This document shows, piece after piece, positions 18,652 to 28,782 of a stretch of DNA of 64,000 nucleotides; position 1 is the stretch's first letter; every line of letters starts with the position of its first letter. Location of the stretch: assembly GCF_036569345.1 (NCBI RefSeq), contig NZ_DATCQT010000055.1:1-64000 (forward strand), in the 5' to 3' direction. The DNA comes from Clostridium_AD sp036569345. Lineage in GTDB: Bacteria; Bacillota; Clostridia; Clostridiales; Clostridiaceae. The position numbers and the translations under genes were made by a program. Below the pieces are notes generated by a model. It had not been told where the DNA came from and made no database searches. It saw only the letters and a list, made by a program, of their open reading frames with translations.

Positions 18652-19122
18652 TTATTTTTCAATAAATTTTTTGATATATTTCCCCATAGGTTCATCAAAC
18701 ACATCACAATCATCATAAAGATCTATGGATGGTAATGGTCCTAGAGATGGTTCACCTGAATTCATTGCGGAATTTATGATGATTTCTCCATCCTTATACT
18801 TAAGTAAATATCCAATTGTAGTTGAAACACTTAGACTAAAGTTTGAATACTTATCAAGTGTATATTTCTTTCCGTTAGCACAATTAATAGGATCTCCTGA
18901 ATCAACATCACTAAAGTAAAAATACAGCATTTTCCCTTCTTCCTTAAGTTCCATCTGATAATCTCTTTCTTTTTTATCCACATCATACCCTGGAAAACCA
19001 CCCGCTTTATCAATCCAAGCCACTGCATAATCAGAATCCATTGTTTTTTCTGCGAAGGTCACCATTTTATTCACAAAAATCTCAAATTTAAATTTTGCAA
19101 AAGGGGCACTTATTTCTTTCAT
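18652..19122 (-). CDS. Hypothetical protein, paralog of the 17494-18015 product
   Basis: The protein has 156 residues. It aligns along its length with the 173-residue protein two genes downstream, sharing a TFAEK segment, EGKxLxFxFS, CAxGKxY, GYLLKY and the C-terminal VFDEPMxxxIKxFI. The ATG at 19122 follows GGAGGTTTATAA. It is first gene of the three-gene cluster. No family is recognised. Confidence 0.6.
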   Translation of the reverse strand: MKEISAPFAKFKFEIFVNKMVTFAEKTMDSDYAVAWIDKAGGFPGYDVDKKERDYQMELKEEGKMLYFYFSDVDSGDPINCANGKKYTLDKYSNFSLSVSTTIGYLLKYKDGEIIINSAMNSGEPSLGPLPSIDLYDDCDVFDEPMGKYIKKFIEK

Positions 19123-19947
19123 TTATAAACCTCCATTTTATCTTTAGTTTGTTTTTAATCTATGAAATTGGCAAGTTTTATCAATTTCCTTTGACATTAT
19201 ATCATTAAAGATAAATGAAATGTAGTGTTAAATATTTCCACATTTCTTACTATTTATTCAATCATGCATACAAGATTATGATTCCATGTAAAACAAACTT
19301 TAATAGAGTAACAGTTGTTGATTCTATAAGTTTTATTCTTCCATATTATCCCAATCTGCTACCAAGTCCTCTTGTCTATAGCAAAGCACATAATATAAAC
19401 GCTTGTCATGATCTTTTAGTTTCAATAAAAATGGCAATGGTAAAAGTTACATTTTCCATTGCCGTTTTCCTATTTATTTTTTAGCTTTTATCAAATTGCC
19501 ATTACATATGTTATGATTTTTGTCTATGAAATTCAAGCCTGTAATTAATCCATTACCTCCAAGTAATAGAATTCATTAAAAAAATCCAAATCATGAACTA
19601 TTCCGCTTTTAGAAATTTTTCACTCTTATACATCATTTTTCCCACTAATATGAGCGTCATTTATTATATATTTCATATACATTAGCCTCCGAATTTATTT
19701 TATTCTTTCACTCTTATTAATTTATAGAACTTTTCGCATAACCTTATTCGGAATCATTTTCTTTTTTTAACCTTTTTAACTTTCTTTACTGTAGTTAGCA
19801 TTTCAATCTAGATATGTTTTAAAGGATTCCTATGATTAGAAATCCTTTATAATATTTTCTATTTTTCTACTATTTTTGGAGGTTCTCAACCTTAAATCCT
19901 CTTCAATGTTTCATCTGAGCTGCATTTTCTATTTTATGTATAACCCT
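19123..19947. other. 825-bp gap without a supported gene
   Basis: Only the hairpin at 19427-19468 stands out. A plus-strand open frame at 19215-19484 has no ribosome site and an unconvincing composition, and its 3' end is the hairpin itself, so I do not call it. The minus-strand promoter for the small acidic gene cluster must lie near 19130-19220. Confidence 0.5.
19427..19468. terminator. Probable bidirectional terminator
   Basis: The arms AAAAATGGCAATGG and CCATTGCCGTTTT pair with one G-T type mismatch. T-rich tails occur on both strands (plus: TTTTCC then TATTTATTTTTT). It could end leftward transcripts from the NERD gene 480 bp away. Confidence 0.55.
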
Positions 19948-21084
19948 TTATCTATTCAAAATTTCCAATATTTTTTCCCCATATTTTTCAATTTTCTTAT
20001 CCCCGAACCCTTTAACCATATGTAATTCACTCTCTGATTTGGGATTAGCTTTAATAAGTGTTTCCATCTCAGCATTATTAAAAACCATATATGGCTTTAT
20101 TCCCTCATCCCTTGAAGTTTTTAATCTATATGCTTTTAAAATACTATAAACATCTATAGCTGAAACTGCTACCTTAGGTGTTAATTCTTCCGTAATAATA
20201 TCCTTTTCTTTAAATTGTATTTCCTTAGCAATCATTTTCACGGCGTCTTCGGCTTTTACCTCATCAGTTATTTGGCTTTCAACTTTTCCCTTATTAATCA
20301 CCTTTTCACTTATATCGAAGTCTTCATCAGTTAATGAGTACTTTGCTTTATTATCAAATTTTATTGGTCTATTATTTTCCACAAGATAATCAGCTATCTC
20401 ATACATTAGCTTCTCTCTCATTTCCGGATCATTTTTTACAGAACTTAATTCCGTATTTAATAAAGTTGTTAACTGATCATATTTATATATAAGATTTTGA
20501 ATTACCTTAGGACATTTCGTTTTCTTCATTATTGTTTTAGGGTTGGCAATAATAACCGCGGAATTTATTGGTATAGCTTTAATTATCTTTTCTCTAATTA
20601 AGATATCCTTTAATATTTTTACATGTCTTTGATTTTGTGTAATAGGACTATATATGCCTTCTTTCTTAATAGCTTTCCCAGCATTACTTTTTATAGTTCT
20701 TATAAAGTCCCCATCAGAATTAATCTCTATATCTCCATTAAGTTTTTTAGTTTCTAAAACATAAATAAACTTATAAGTTATTAGGACAAAATCAAGTTGA
20801 GCAATATAGTCCTCAAATTGTAATCTGATATCATGCAGACATAACATTGGGATAAATGAATTTTGAAGCTCATAACTAACATTGTTCTCTCCATCTAGAC
20901 CATACTTTAATAACATGATATCTCTATCAATCAATCTTTTTTTACCTGAAACTACCTTATTTGAAAGTTCAATTAAGTCTTTCAGTTGTTCATTATCCCT
21001 AGTGAATTTTTTAATAAATATAGGCTTAGTCACCGTTTTCTTACTATTAATAATTGCAGAAATCGCATTTTCTAAAAATGACAT
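19948..21084 (-). CDS. NERD-domain nuclease-like protein with C-terminal HRDC domain
   Basis: The protein has about 378 residues. The NERD domain (about 60-190) is a PD-(D/E)XK-like nuclease-related fold, and the strand-rich core ALDF-type (AQLDFVLIT) plus ETKKLNGD gives D and E-x-K-like residues. The last 75 residues form an HRDC nucleic-acid binding domain ending in KGFGDKKIEKYGEKIL. The ATG at 21084 follows GGGGGGC; the TTG at 21099 overlaps that site. A close paralog lies at 45021-46112 with the same domains and about the same length. The pair is probably defence or repair related, but the function is not established. Confidence 0.75.
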   Translation of the reverse strand: MSFLENAISAIINSKKTVTKPIFIKKFTRDNEQLKDLIELSNKVVSGKKRLIDRDIMLLKYGLDGENNVSYELQNSFIPMLCLHDIRLQFEDYIAQLDFVLITYKFIYVLETKKLNGDIEINSDGDFIRTIKSNAGKAIKKEGIYSPITQNQRHVKILKDILIREKIIKAIPINSAVIIANPKTIMKKTKCPKVIQNLIYKYDQLTTLLNTELSSVKNDPEMREKLMYEIADYLVENNRPIKFDNKAKYSLTDEDFDISEKVINKGKVESQITDEVKAEDAVKMIAKEIQFKEKDIITEELTPKVAVSAIDVYSILKAYRLKTSRDEGIKPYMVFNNAEMETLIKANPKSESELHMVKGFGDKKIEKYGEKILEILNR

Positions 21085-21120
21085 TCTCTTGCCCCCCAAT
21101 TCTTTAAGTAATATATTAAC

Positions 21121-21149
21121 ATAATACCATATCTATCCCAAAATATTAA
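21121..21149 (-). promoter_or_regulatory. Promoter for the first NERD-HRDC gene
   Basis: On the minus strand TTAATA (21149-21144), a 17-bp spacer and TATTAT preceded by TGG (extended -10) lie 37 bp before the start codon. Confidence 0.45.
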
Positions 21150-21209
21150 CTAATTGTTATTATAACCATCATAAGGTTACATGCTTAAATTGCACACTAT
21201 ACAATAAAC

Positions 21210-21237
21210 GTGCTGCAAAGATTAATCTTTGCAGCAC
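21210..21237. other. 28-bp palindrome, possible terminator or operator
   Basis: GTGCTGCAAAG and CTTTGCAGCAC are perfect inverted arms around ATTAAT. It lacks a T-run, so it is either a weak terminator for the zinc-finger gene at 21353 or a protein-binding site upstream of the NERD promoter. Confidence 0.4.
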
Positions 21238-21352
21238 CTATCATCTGCTATACCTATTGTCCAAATTTAATACGTAAAAAAAAAGAAGACTTAATATGTG
21301 CCTTCTCCACACTTGTTTAAAATTCGGCTAAATTTAGCACCTCTTACTTCCT

Positions 21353-21739
21353 TCAATGTGTTCTTTCATCATTTGAAAATTGAAATTCTAAATTAGTTGT
21401 TTTGTTATTTATTTTATTAGCTATAGATTCAAATTTTATAGTGTTATTGCAATATGGATAATTGATACATCCGTAAAATTTTCCATTTCGTCCTGATCTT
21501 TTCACCATATAGCTACCACATGAGGTACATTTAACATGATCATTTATAATCTCAAGTTGCTTAAATGTTAGGTCACATAATGGATAATTACTACAACCTG
21601 AAAATTTATTATTATCTAAGTTGTTCTCCCTTATTACCAGATGACCCTTTTGGCATCTCGAACAGCTCTGAGTTTCTTCTACCTCTTGGATTCCATCAGC
21701 AAACTTTTGATCAATTTTTAGCAAACATAAGTTGTCCAT
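21353..21739 (-). CDS. Small protein with two topoisomerase-type C4 zinc fingers, likely gene fragment
   Basis: The protein has 128 residues. Two zf-C4_Topoisom units are clear: CSRCQKGHL...GCSNYPLC (about 22-55) and CTSCGSYM...GCINYPYC (about 72-98). Such fingers normally sit at the C-terminus of topoisomerase I, UvrD-like helicases or NERD proteins and bind single-stranded DNA. Here they stand alone. The ATG at 21739 lacks a ribosome site at proper distance, since GGAGG lies more than 20 bases upstream. A broken PHP-ATPase gene ends just before it. I read it as the 3' remnant of a larger gene, possibly still expressed. Confidence 0.55.
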   Translation of the reverse strand: MDNLCLLKIDQKFADGIQEVEETQSCSRCQKGHLVIRENNLDNNKFSGCSNYPLCDLTFKQLEIINDHVKCTSCGSYMVKRSGRNGKFYGCINYPYCNNTIKFESIANKINNKTTNLEFQFSNDERTH

Positions 21740-21756
21740 TTCATTTCCAACTTATG

Positions 21757-23544
21757 TTAGTTCCTCCGAGGTGCTAGGAGGTAACTGGAAGTTAGCTTCT
21801 TGCTATCAATTAGAGTCTTTCTGCTTGATGCTAATATCTTCTTCTCATTAGATTCCTTAACTAACTTATTGTACTCTTCTTCTTTACTTTTAAAAATTAA
21901 TTGCCACTCAAGTATTTGCGAATCAACCAAATTATAAGTTACCATGATTTCATTCTCAGAATTTTTAAGTTCTTCTAGCAGCTTACTCTGGCAATTAACT
22001 ATCTTCTCTTCAATTCCACATATTAGACCATCACTTTTATCTTCAGCATTGATTTCAATTGAATGGGCATTTTCAATTTTTGTATATGTTTCTACTACAA
22101 TATTTTTCAAACTTTCTATGTATTTTAATTGGGAGTTAAGAAATGTATTTTTAGCCTCACATACTTTATATTCATTTAGCGTATTGTTATCAGCCTCATT
22201 GCCACCCATAGTTTTATCTATTTCGTTTATCTGTTCCTGTAATGTATTAAGGTCCCTTTCAAGACTCTCCAAAGTAAAATATGATTTATTTGAATCTCCT
22301 AATTGTTTATCATTATCATTCAAATTTTGTTGAAGCATGCTTATAATTCTATTTTCGTCATGCAAGTCGGTAAATCCATCTATTAATAAAAGCTGCGCAC
22401 CTTCATCCTCTGCTGTCTTTATAACCTCCATTTGACTATATGCAAGAATTGGAAATAGTTCCTTGATGTTACCGTTATATACTTCATCAGTTATTAAATT
22501 CTTGCAAGCATATTCGCCCTCTAGAGTACGTTTTATCATGTATGTAGTACCGCTCTCCTTTTGGAAAACAACTTCAACAGAATTCTGTACTCCTAATCGT
22601 TTTTCAAGTTTACTCTCATGGTCTTTTAAGATATCTTTATTACTTGAGTTCTGATCAAATGCAAATCTAAGTAGTTCCACGATTAATGACTTCCCAACAC
22701 CCTTTCCACCAATTATGCTATTTAATCCTCTATGAAATTTAATATTCTGAAACTTTAAAAAACCCTCTGATGCTTTAAGACTAAGTATTTTGGGATATAA
22801 CGCTTCTTGAGCATATTCCATTTTCTTAATTCTAACCTTTGAATCTATAAAACATTGTCTCAACCCTTCTATTGTAATTTTATTACCTAATTTAAAGTAA
22901 GAGCAACTAGAACCTAAGCCCTCAATCGAATGTTTTATTGGCTCTTCAGGATCAGGATTATCAGAAGCTTGATAACAAGCTGGTATTCTAAAGAATCCAT
23001 TTTCCTTAGTATAATCTGCTGGTAAATCACCGCTTGACGTTTCAACCGCATCGTACCTTGATTCATTAAATAATCTTCTCTGTGGGTTACCAGTAAAGGT
23101 TGTATATGCACCCTTTATTCCATCAATATGTGCAAGTATAGCTAATCCATCTTTTTCCTTTATAATATCAATAACTTCCGCTGCTCCAAGTTTGCATATT
23201 GCATCTGATTGACCCTGCTCTTCTGCAGGTATCTTTAATGCTCCGAGTAAATTTTGTATATCTTCAGTACCTTTATTTTCATCTAAAATTGCAATTATGT
23301 GTATACCTGGGGAAACAGTTATTTCAACACCAGGAAATATAGTTAAAGGCTTACTTATTGCTGCTTCCTTAGCCTTATCTATCCATTTTCCCGTGTTATG
23401 ATCAGTTATAGCTATGGCCGATAATTTTTTATTTATAGCTGCATTCACAAATTCTTGTGGTGTTATATTTTTATTTTTAAAACATTTTGATTCTGGCGTA
23501 TGTGTATGTAAATCTACCTTTTTAAATAATAAACCTTCCCCCAT
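21757..23544 (-). pseudogene. PHP-domain plus SMC-like ATPase (TrlF-like), 3'-truncated
   Basis: The 595-residue product begins with a PHP phosphoesterase domain (DLHTHT at 11-16, ITDHN at 46-50, LAHIDG near 137-142). An SMC/RecN-type P-loop GGKGVGKS lies at 279-286, and a coiled coil follows to the end. Related PHP-ATPases are usually several hundred residues longer and carry the ABC signature and Walker B in the missing part. Here the frame ends in the unrelated-looking tail LLAPRRN, so the ATPase cannot be complete. The 5' end is healthy: ATG after AAGGGATGATTTT and a good promoter at 23598-23626. The family has been linked to tRNA- or nucleic-acid-directed defence; this copy is probably inactive. 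Confidence 0.65.
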
Positions 23545-23597
23545 AAAATCATCCCTTCACTGTGTATATTTTTCAAATATAACCTAATATTAACACT

Positions 23598-23626
23598 ATT
23601 ATACAAAACTTGATAATATTTTACAA
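23598..23626 (-). promoter_or_regulatory. Promoter of the TrlF-like gene
   Basis: On the minus strand TTGTAA (23626-23621), an exact 17-bp spacer and a perfect TATAAT (23603-23598) lie 54 bp before the ATG at 23544. Confidence 0.6.
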
Positions 23627-23639
23627 GAAAATATATAAC

Positions 23640-24182
23640 TGAATTCTAATTTAATATGCTCTCTTTTCTACTCAAAAGTACATCTGAAATAACGTTCCAC
23701 TCTATCCTTTTAAATTAGTTTGCCCACAAGTTGTTATGTGCAGTTTTGTTACCAATTTGGCAAACGACAAGCCCTAGAAACCTTACTTCTTATAGGCTTC
23801 TATTTGTGCATGGTAAGTTAGCCCAAGATATGTCCAACTGGTTTATAATAGCCTATACAATCTAGTATACTTAGTTCAACATCATCTTTACCTATCTAAC
23901 TTTGATATTAACAAACCCTAAAGTAATCATAGCTTTAACTAACTAATTAGCAAATTTCTCTGAAGTAGTACCTACCTAACCCACGCCTCTATCATTCCTC
24001 ATCGTTTACCATCTATAATTCCTCTGGTTATATGGTTTAACTTCTTAACAAAATAATACTCTGATGTATTCTTCTCAGTTTTTACAATAAAGTATAATCT
24101 CCTCTATTTATATAAAAAATAATAAGCACAGATCTGAACATTCTAGCTCATCAATCCCCACTTATTACTTTTATAATTTTAA
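23640..24182. other. 540-bp gap left of brxL with no supported gene
   Basis: I found no open frame with a ribosome site, no strong hairpin with a T-run and no RNA gene. The local composition is less AT-extreme than typical intergenic DNA here, so a decayed gene is possible, but no protein similarity could be recognised. Confidence 0.4.
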
Positions 24183-26246
24183 CTATTCAACCCCCAATGC
24201 TTTAAATACAGCATCCTCTGGCGATTGATAAAATATCAGATTAAATTTACCCATTAACTCTGGCGGTACTGTCCCCATATCCATCGCTGATGTTATTGGA
24301 ACCAGAATCTTTTTAGCACCACTATCAAGACATACTTGCAATACATTTGCCAAATCCTCAACCTTTATAATTGTTCCACCAATGCTTAAGTTCCCAAGTA
24401 TAGCAAGGCTACTGACTATTGGTTTTCTCATAGCTGCTGAACATAACGCAACAAGTGAAGGTAATGTCAGTTGGTTAGTCATTCCTATCCCATTAATGTC
24501 TTGCACATGCATTAAGTAATCTTTTGAAACCATACTAATTGATCCACTGATATTTTTACTATTAGCTTTTAGATATCTAAAGGCAGTATCCACAGATTCT
24601 TTAACTTCCCTATCTGAACCAATGCCCGTATGCTCAAATTTACCTGAACCAGATACCATTTCAACCTCTAGTTTAAATACTCCTATCATACCTGATTTGC
24701 CATGCGAAACAGTATATAGTTGACCTGGTTTATGGGTACCTTCTACAATGAGTTTACCACCACCTTGTTCTGGCACGGGTACAAATTCTTCTGCAAGGGT
24801 TTCATTGTCTATATAAGAGAAATTAACATCATAAAACTCCATACCACCTATTTTCTTGAGTTGCTCTTTTACTCTTCGTCTACATTCAAGTGCAAATCTA
24901 AGTATCTCTTCAATGTCTTCTTTTTCAAATTTACCATGTGGATAAATGAGTTTAACTAGTCCCGAGACCATCTTTCTTACTGCAATAACATCTCTCTGAT
25001 TTAAATTATTACCTAATTTAAAGTACTTATCAAAAGCGTCAGCAAAAGACCTCTTTTTAAATTCCCTCATAAACTCTGATAAATAATCCGTTATAAAGCC
25101 ATAATCATCAGTAAAGAATTCAGGTCTATACTTAGGGATTTCCCAGCCTGGAACATAGCAATGCATTCTATCGAAAAACGCACTGTCATTTGACATGGCT
25201 TCTGGAAATGGATCAAACAAATGAGAAGTTTTTAAAAGAACATCCACGCTTTGATTAATATTTCCTATAAATACCATTGATGCTGATGCGCTCTTTTCTT
25301 CTTTGCCTCTAGAAAACGATCCCGATGCCATATAATCTTTCATAATTTGAATTCCATCTCTATCCTTAAAAGTCATACCTGCAACTTCATCAAAAGCTAC
25401 ACAATCCCACATTCCTACAAGTCCCACAGTCTTATTGGCCATATTATAAAACAAATTGGCAACCGTAGTCTGACCACCAGAAACCAGTATACTATTGGGC
25501 GAAATCTCTTTATACACATGTGATTTTCCTGTACCTCTAGGTCCAAGTTCACATAGATTAAAATTATTTTCAACTAAGGGTATCATTCTTGCTAGAAGTA
25601 GCCATTTAACTCTATCCGAAAATTTTGAGGCTTCCATCCCTACAGATCTTAGAAGTACGGTTATCCACTCTTCCTTTGAAAACTGGTCTCTACCAGTTAT
25701 TACTTCTTCTAAATCAAGATTTGGCATTTGAATAGGTGTTAACTTGTTAATTAAAAATGGGCATCTATTGTTATCTGCTTCATCATAAAAATATTCCAAT
25801 TGAACTATACACCAAATTCCTCCACATAGTAATCGCTCAAATTGTGAAGGATAACTTTCTGAAATAGGAACATTTTTTATCCCTAAATTAGAGAATTCGG
25901 CCTCATATCTATCAACTTTATAATTTAGTTTTACTGATATCTTATCTATAACAGTATAACTCCCCATTTCACGTAACTTTGATATGATTTTTTGGGCTTC
26001 ATCTGGGCGCACAAAATTGTCTGCAAGTATATTTTTCACATTCTGTACGCCCTGTTCGATAACATCTTCATCTGTACTTGAACAATACATACCAAGAAGA
26101 TACTCTAGCACATAAACTGGAACATTGGCGCCTTCTTTAATTTTTTTGGTAAGGTCTTTTCGCACTATTTTACCATCAAAATAGGTATGCAATTTTTCAA
26201 AAAGTTCATCTTTTCTAGTTCCAATTTCCTGTTCTGACTCACTCAT
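24183..26246 (-). CDS. brxL: BREX protein BrxL (AAA+ with Lon-like C-terminal domain)
   Basis: The protein has 687 residues. The AAA+ core has Walker A GPRGTGKS at 235-242 and Walker B VAFDEVAG at 283-290. The C-terminal 110 residues have a Lon-protease-like fold, recognisable from SIGGTIIKVEDLA and AKKILVP. The spot where Lon has GPSAG reads GMTNQ (588-592), so the nucleophile Ser is replaced by Thr590, while the Lys equivalent K628 is kept. BrxL forms MCM-like DNA-encircling rings in known systems and is needed for phage exclusion but not for host methylation. It is the last gene of the operon. The ATG follows GGGGGCGAGAGC. Confidence 0.93.
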   Translation of the reverse strand: MSESEQEIGTRKDELFEKLHTYFDGKIVRKDLTKKIKEGANVPVYVLEYLLGMYCSSTDEDVIEQGVQNVKNILADNFVRPDEAQKIISKLREMGSYTVIDKISVKLNYKVDRYEAEFSNLGIKNVPISESYPSQFERLLCGGIWCIVQLEYFYDEADNNRCPFLINKLTPIQMPNLDLEEVITGRDQFSKEEWITVLLRSVGMEASKFSDRVKWLLLARMIPLVENNFNLCELGPRGTGKSHVYKEISPNSILVSGGQTTVANLFYNMANKTVGLVGMWDCVAFDEVAGMTFKDRDGIQIMKDYMASGSFSRGKEEKSASASMVFIGNINQSVDVLLKTSHLFDPFPEAMSNDSAFFDRMHCYVPGWEIPKYRPEFFTDDYGFITDYLSEFMREFKKRSFADAFDKYFKLGNNLNQRDVIAVRKMVSGLVKLIYPHGKFEKEDIEEILRFALECRRRVKEQLKKIGGMEFYDVNFSYIDNETLAEEFVPVPEQGGGKLIVEGTHKPGQLYTVSHGKSGMIGVFKLEVEMVSGSGKFEHTGIGSDREVKESVDTAFRYLKANSKNISGSISMVSKDYLMHVQDINGIGMTNQLTLPSLVALCSAAMRKPIVSSLAILGNLSIGGTIIKVEDLANVLQVCLDSGAKKILVPITSAMDMGTVPPELMGKFNLIFYQSPEDAVFKALGVE

Positions 26247-26258
26247 GCTCTCGCCCCC

Positions 26259-28781
26259 TTATACGTTAAATCCAAAGCCGTTGGCAAAAGCAATATCCAT
26301 TACCACGCCATGACGGAGGACTTCCAAATCATTCTTTTCATCATAAGCCACCAGATAATATCTCTTGGCCTTATCATACTGTTTATTCTTAAAGTTAAAC
26401 CTTAAACGGAAGATTCTCTTTTGAGGATCAACATCCTTTTTATCTGCAACATAAATGCACTCATTTGATATCTTCTCATTGTCTTCAGAAATAAAGAAGA
26501 CCTTGTAGCTGGTTGACTTAATCACATCGCTGACAGGTTCCGATTGAATGAAATCTAAGGAGGAAATCAGGTTTGTAATTTTTTGAACCATGCTGACCAG
26601 CATAATCTGTGCCGCACGCGTTTCCATATACCCTTTTTCAATTTTAACATCAATAACAGGCACAATCATCTCCTGAGGAGAAGACCCACCATGTACAAAG
26701 TTCTGTCCACCCCCAGCTACCTTAAACACATTTGAATTGACAGGGAAAGATACCACTTTATTGTCGGCATTATCAAGGATTTTACCCATAGATACAGATG
26801 CAATTCCATCATCCTGCATTGGCTGTTCTGAGACGATAAAACGACGATTGACAAAAGCACTCTTACCAGCAGCATTTGCAATCTTATCACTCTCTTGCAG
26901 TTTATCACGTTTATAGATAAATCCATGATCAGCTGTCACTATAAAATGATAGGTATTTGCACTAACAGATAAACGCTTAATCAAAGCAAAAATTTCTTCA
27001 ATTGCTTCTTCACAGGCAGTAAATACCTCATTTTCTGTATTAGGCTTATCACCACGGGCATCAATCTGGTTGTGGTAAACATAAACTACATCCATGCCAG
27101 TTAACACATCACGCATCTGCGCTTGTTTCATAGTTTTCATATCATCAAACTGAATGCACCTGCTGTTAGGAGAATATTTTTTTAAGATTGCTTCACGCTG
27201 TTTCAAATCATCACAATGCATATCATCAACCAACACCTTGTAATCATCTGTCATTGTAAGTCTCTTATGAGGAAGCAGAACTGCCATTCCAAGCCTTGTA
27301 TAAGACGGCAGTACGCTCAGCATAGCATCCAATTTAGCATTACATTTTTCATCATCCTGAAGTTTCAAGAAAAGCGAACGCCCAACTTCATAGCGCATTG
27401 CATCAGAAATAATAAGAACAACTCGGTCCTTACTAGAACGGATATATTGATTGTAGAAATTTCGCTGCAATGGAATGGTAGTCAACATCTCCTCACTAAC
27501 CAGACAAGAATTCCACTCTGGAATCACTTTGGACAGATATTCATTGGTGTAAATATTTTCTACCAAATCACGCAGTTTCTCAAAGGATGTATTTTCACTT
27601 ATCTTGTCATAGTAATAATAAAACTTTCTATAGTGGTTATCGATCAGGCAGTCGGAATCAAGATACTGATCCACAATATCTTTTAAGCTTTCCTTACAAT
27701 GATATTTTGCTGCCAAAATCAAATAATATGCATTCTCCAAAAGGAGATACTGAACCTGACAGCCTTCTCCAAAATGCTTCTTGCGTCGATCCTGACAAAT
27801 ATCTGGAATAGTAAGGTCACCCAGCTTTGCACCGCTATCCTCATTTAAAAGTCTGTCATTCACCCAACTAATAATAAAAATGTCTATTACTGCAAATGTA
27901 TCACAGTCAATTAGAGTCTCTGGACTATAGTCCTCAAAAGCAGCAGCTACATTTAGACCCTTGGCAACATAGGAAGAAATTTTATTATATTTCTCTCTAT
28001 ACAACACATTGTTCATAAGGTTATCTAGAAAAGCAATAATGTTACCAGATTTAAAGGACACAAAACTTTTCCAAGCCTGTGGTAGTTCTCCATGAAGATA
28101 TCGTTCTGTATATGTAACAAACATAGTAACTGCAAGCTTTTCAAGTGTAGCTTTCACATCGTTATAGCCAAACTGTTCCTCGCATTGGCGCCAGAAGGCA
28201 GCAAGAAGATCATATTTTTCAAACTCCGCAAGGAACTTATTTTCTTCAAGGCGGTCATCCGTCAAGACAACACGAACAACCTCATCGAAAAAGGCAGTTC
28301 TGGTCTTACAGATAACGCTCATGAGAGCCACTTCAATAGTTTCTTTGGTGAAATTCTCAATCTCTAAATCATAAAATTTCTGAGTACGATCCTTAGCTGC
28401 AAAGAACTTAATATATTTCTGAATTACCGGTTTATATTTTTCATCAATTCCAAGATCAACCGTGAGCAATGATGCACGGTCTGCGAAAAATCGCTTAGAA
28501 TATAGCATAGTATCTTCCAAATGATTATCCCCCACATTGGGACGTGGGAATGGAGCATAAATCAGATAGTTGGTCGTACAATCCAAACGCTCTAAAAAGT
28601 ATTTTGTATAGAACTGATTGTCTATCTCTAAGTGATACACCTTGGCGTTGACCAACTCCAATATATCAATATCCTCAGCAAACTCCGCTTTGTCATCATA
28701 CCAAAAGACAAGTTTTCTGGTTTCACCGGTGAATTCAGCATTTAGCTTATCTGTTATCTGTTTGAGGTTTAATTCAGCCAT
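26259..28781 (-). CDS. pglZ: BREX protein PglZ (alkaline-phosphatase superfamily)
   Basis: The protein has about 840 residues. The PglZ core shows the metal and nucleophile segment VVLIISDAMRYEVGRS near 455-470 and the second metal motif TADHGFIY near 640-650, as in the alkaline phosphatase/phosphopentomutase superfamily. PglZ is required for BREX methylation and defence. The ATG at 28781 follows AGGTGAATAAG and starts right at the stop of the upstream gene; the longer frame to 28817 lies inside that gene. By eye its base composition is richer in G+C than brxL next to it. Confidence 0.93.
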   Translation of the reverse strand: MAELNLKQITDKLNAEFTGETRKLVFWYDDKAEFAEDIDILELVNAKVYHLEIDNQFYTKYFLERLDCTTNYLIYAPFPRPNVGDNHLEDTMLYSKRFFADRASLLTVDLGIDEKYKPVIQKYIKFFAAKDRTQKFYDLEIENFTKETIEVALMSVICKTRTAFFDEVVRVVLTDDRLEENKFLAEFEKYDLLAAFWRQCEEQFGYNDVKATLEKLAVTMFVTYTERYLHGELPQAWKSFVSFKSGNIIAFLDNLMNNVLYREKYNKISSYVAKGLNVAAAFEDYSPETLIDCDTFAVIDIFIISWVNDRLLNEDSGAKLGDLTIPDICQDRRKKHFGEGCQVQYLLLENAYYLILAAKYHCKESLKDIVDQYLDSDCLIDNHYRKFYYYYDKISENTSFEKLRDLVENIYTNEYLSKVIPEWNSCLVSEEMLTTIPLQRNFYNQYIRSSKDRVVLIISDAMRYEVGRSLFLKLQDDEKCNAKLDAMLSVLPSYTRLGMAVLLPHKRLTMTDDYKVLVDDMHCDDLKQREAILKKYSPNSRCIQFDDMKTMKQAQMRDVLTGMDVVYVYHNQIDARGDKPNTENEVFTACEEAIEEIFALIKRLSVSANTYHFIVTADHGFIYKRDKLQESDKIANAAGKSAFVNRRFIVSEQPMQDDGIASVSMGKILDNADNKVVSFPVNSNVFKVAGGGQNFVHGGSSPQEMIVPVIDVKIEKGYMETRAAQIMLVSMVQKITNLISSLDFIQSEPVSDVIKSTSYKVFFISEDNEKISNECIYVADKKDVDPQKRIFRLRFNFKNKQYDKAKRYYLVAYDEKNDLEVLRHGVVMDIAFANGFGFNV

Positions 28782-28782
28782 C

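Noticed and set aside
19215..19484. 89-codon plus-strand open frame in the 19.1-19.9 kb gap
   Set aside because: There is no ribosome site, the composition is unconvincing, and the 3' end coincides with a terminator hairpin.
23640..24182. Decayed gene or RNA element left of brxL
   Set aside because: No frame, hairpin or conserved motif could be supported on either strand.
27216..27811. Plus-strand open frames of 156 and 74 codons opposite pglZ
   Set aside because: They are antisense to PglZ motifs, without start signals. They arise from the higher GC content of this gene.
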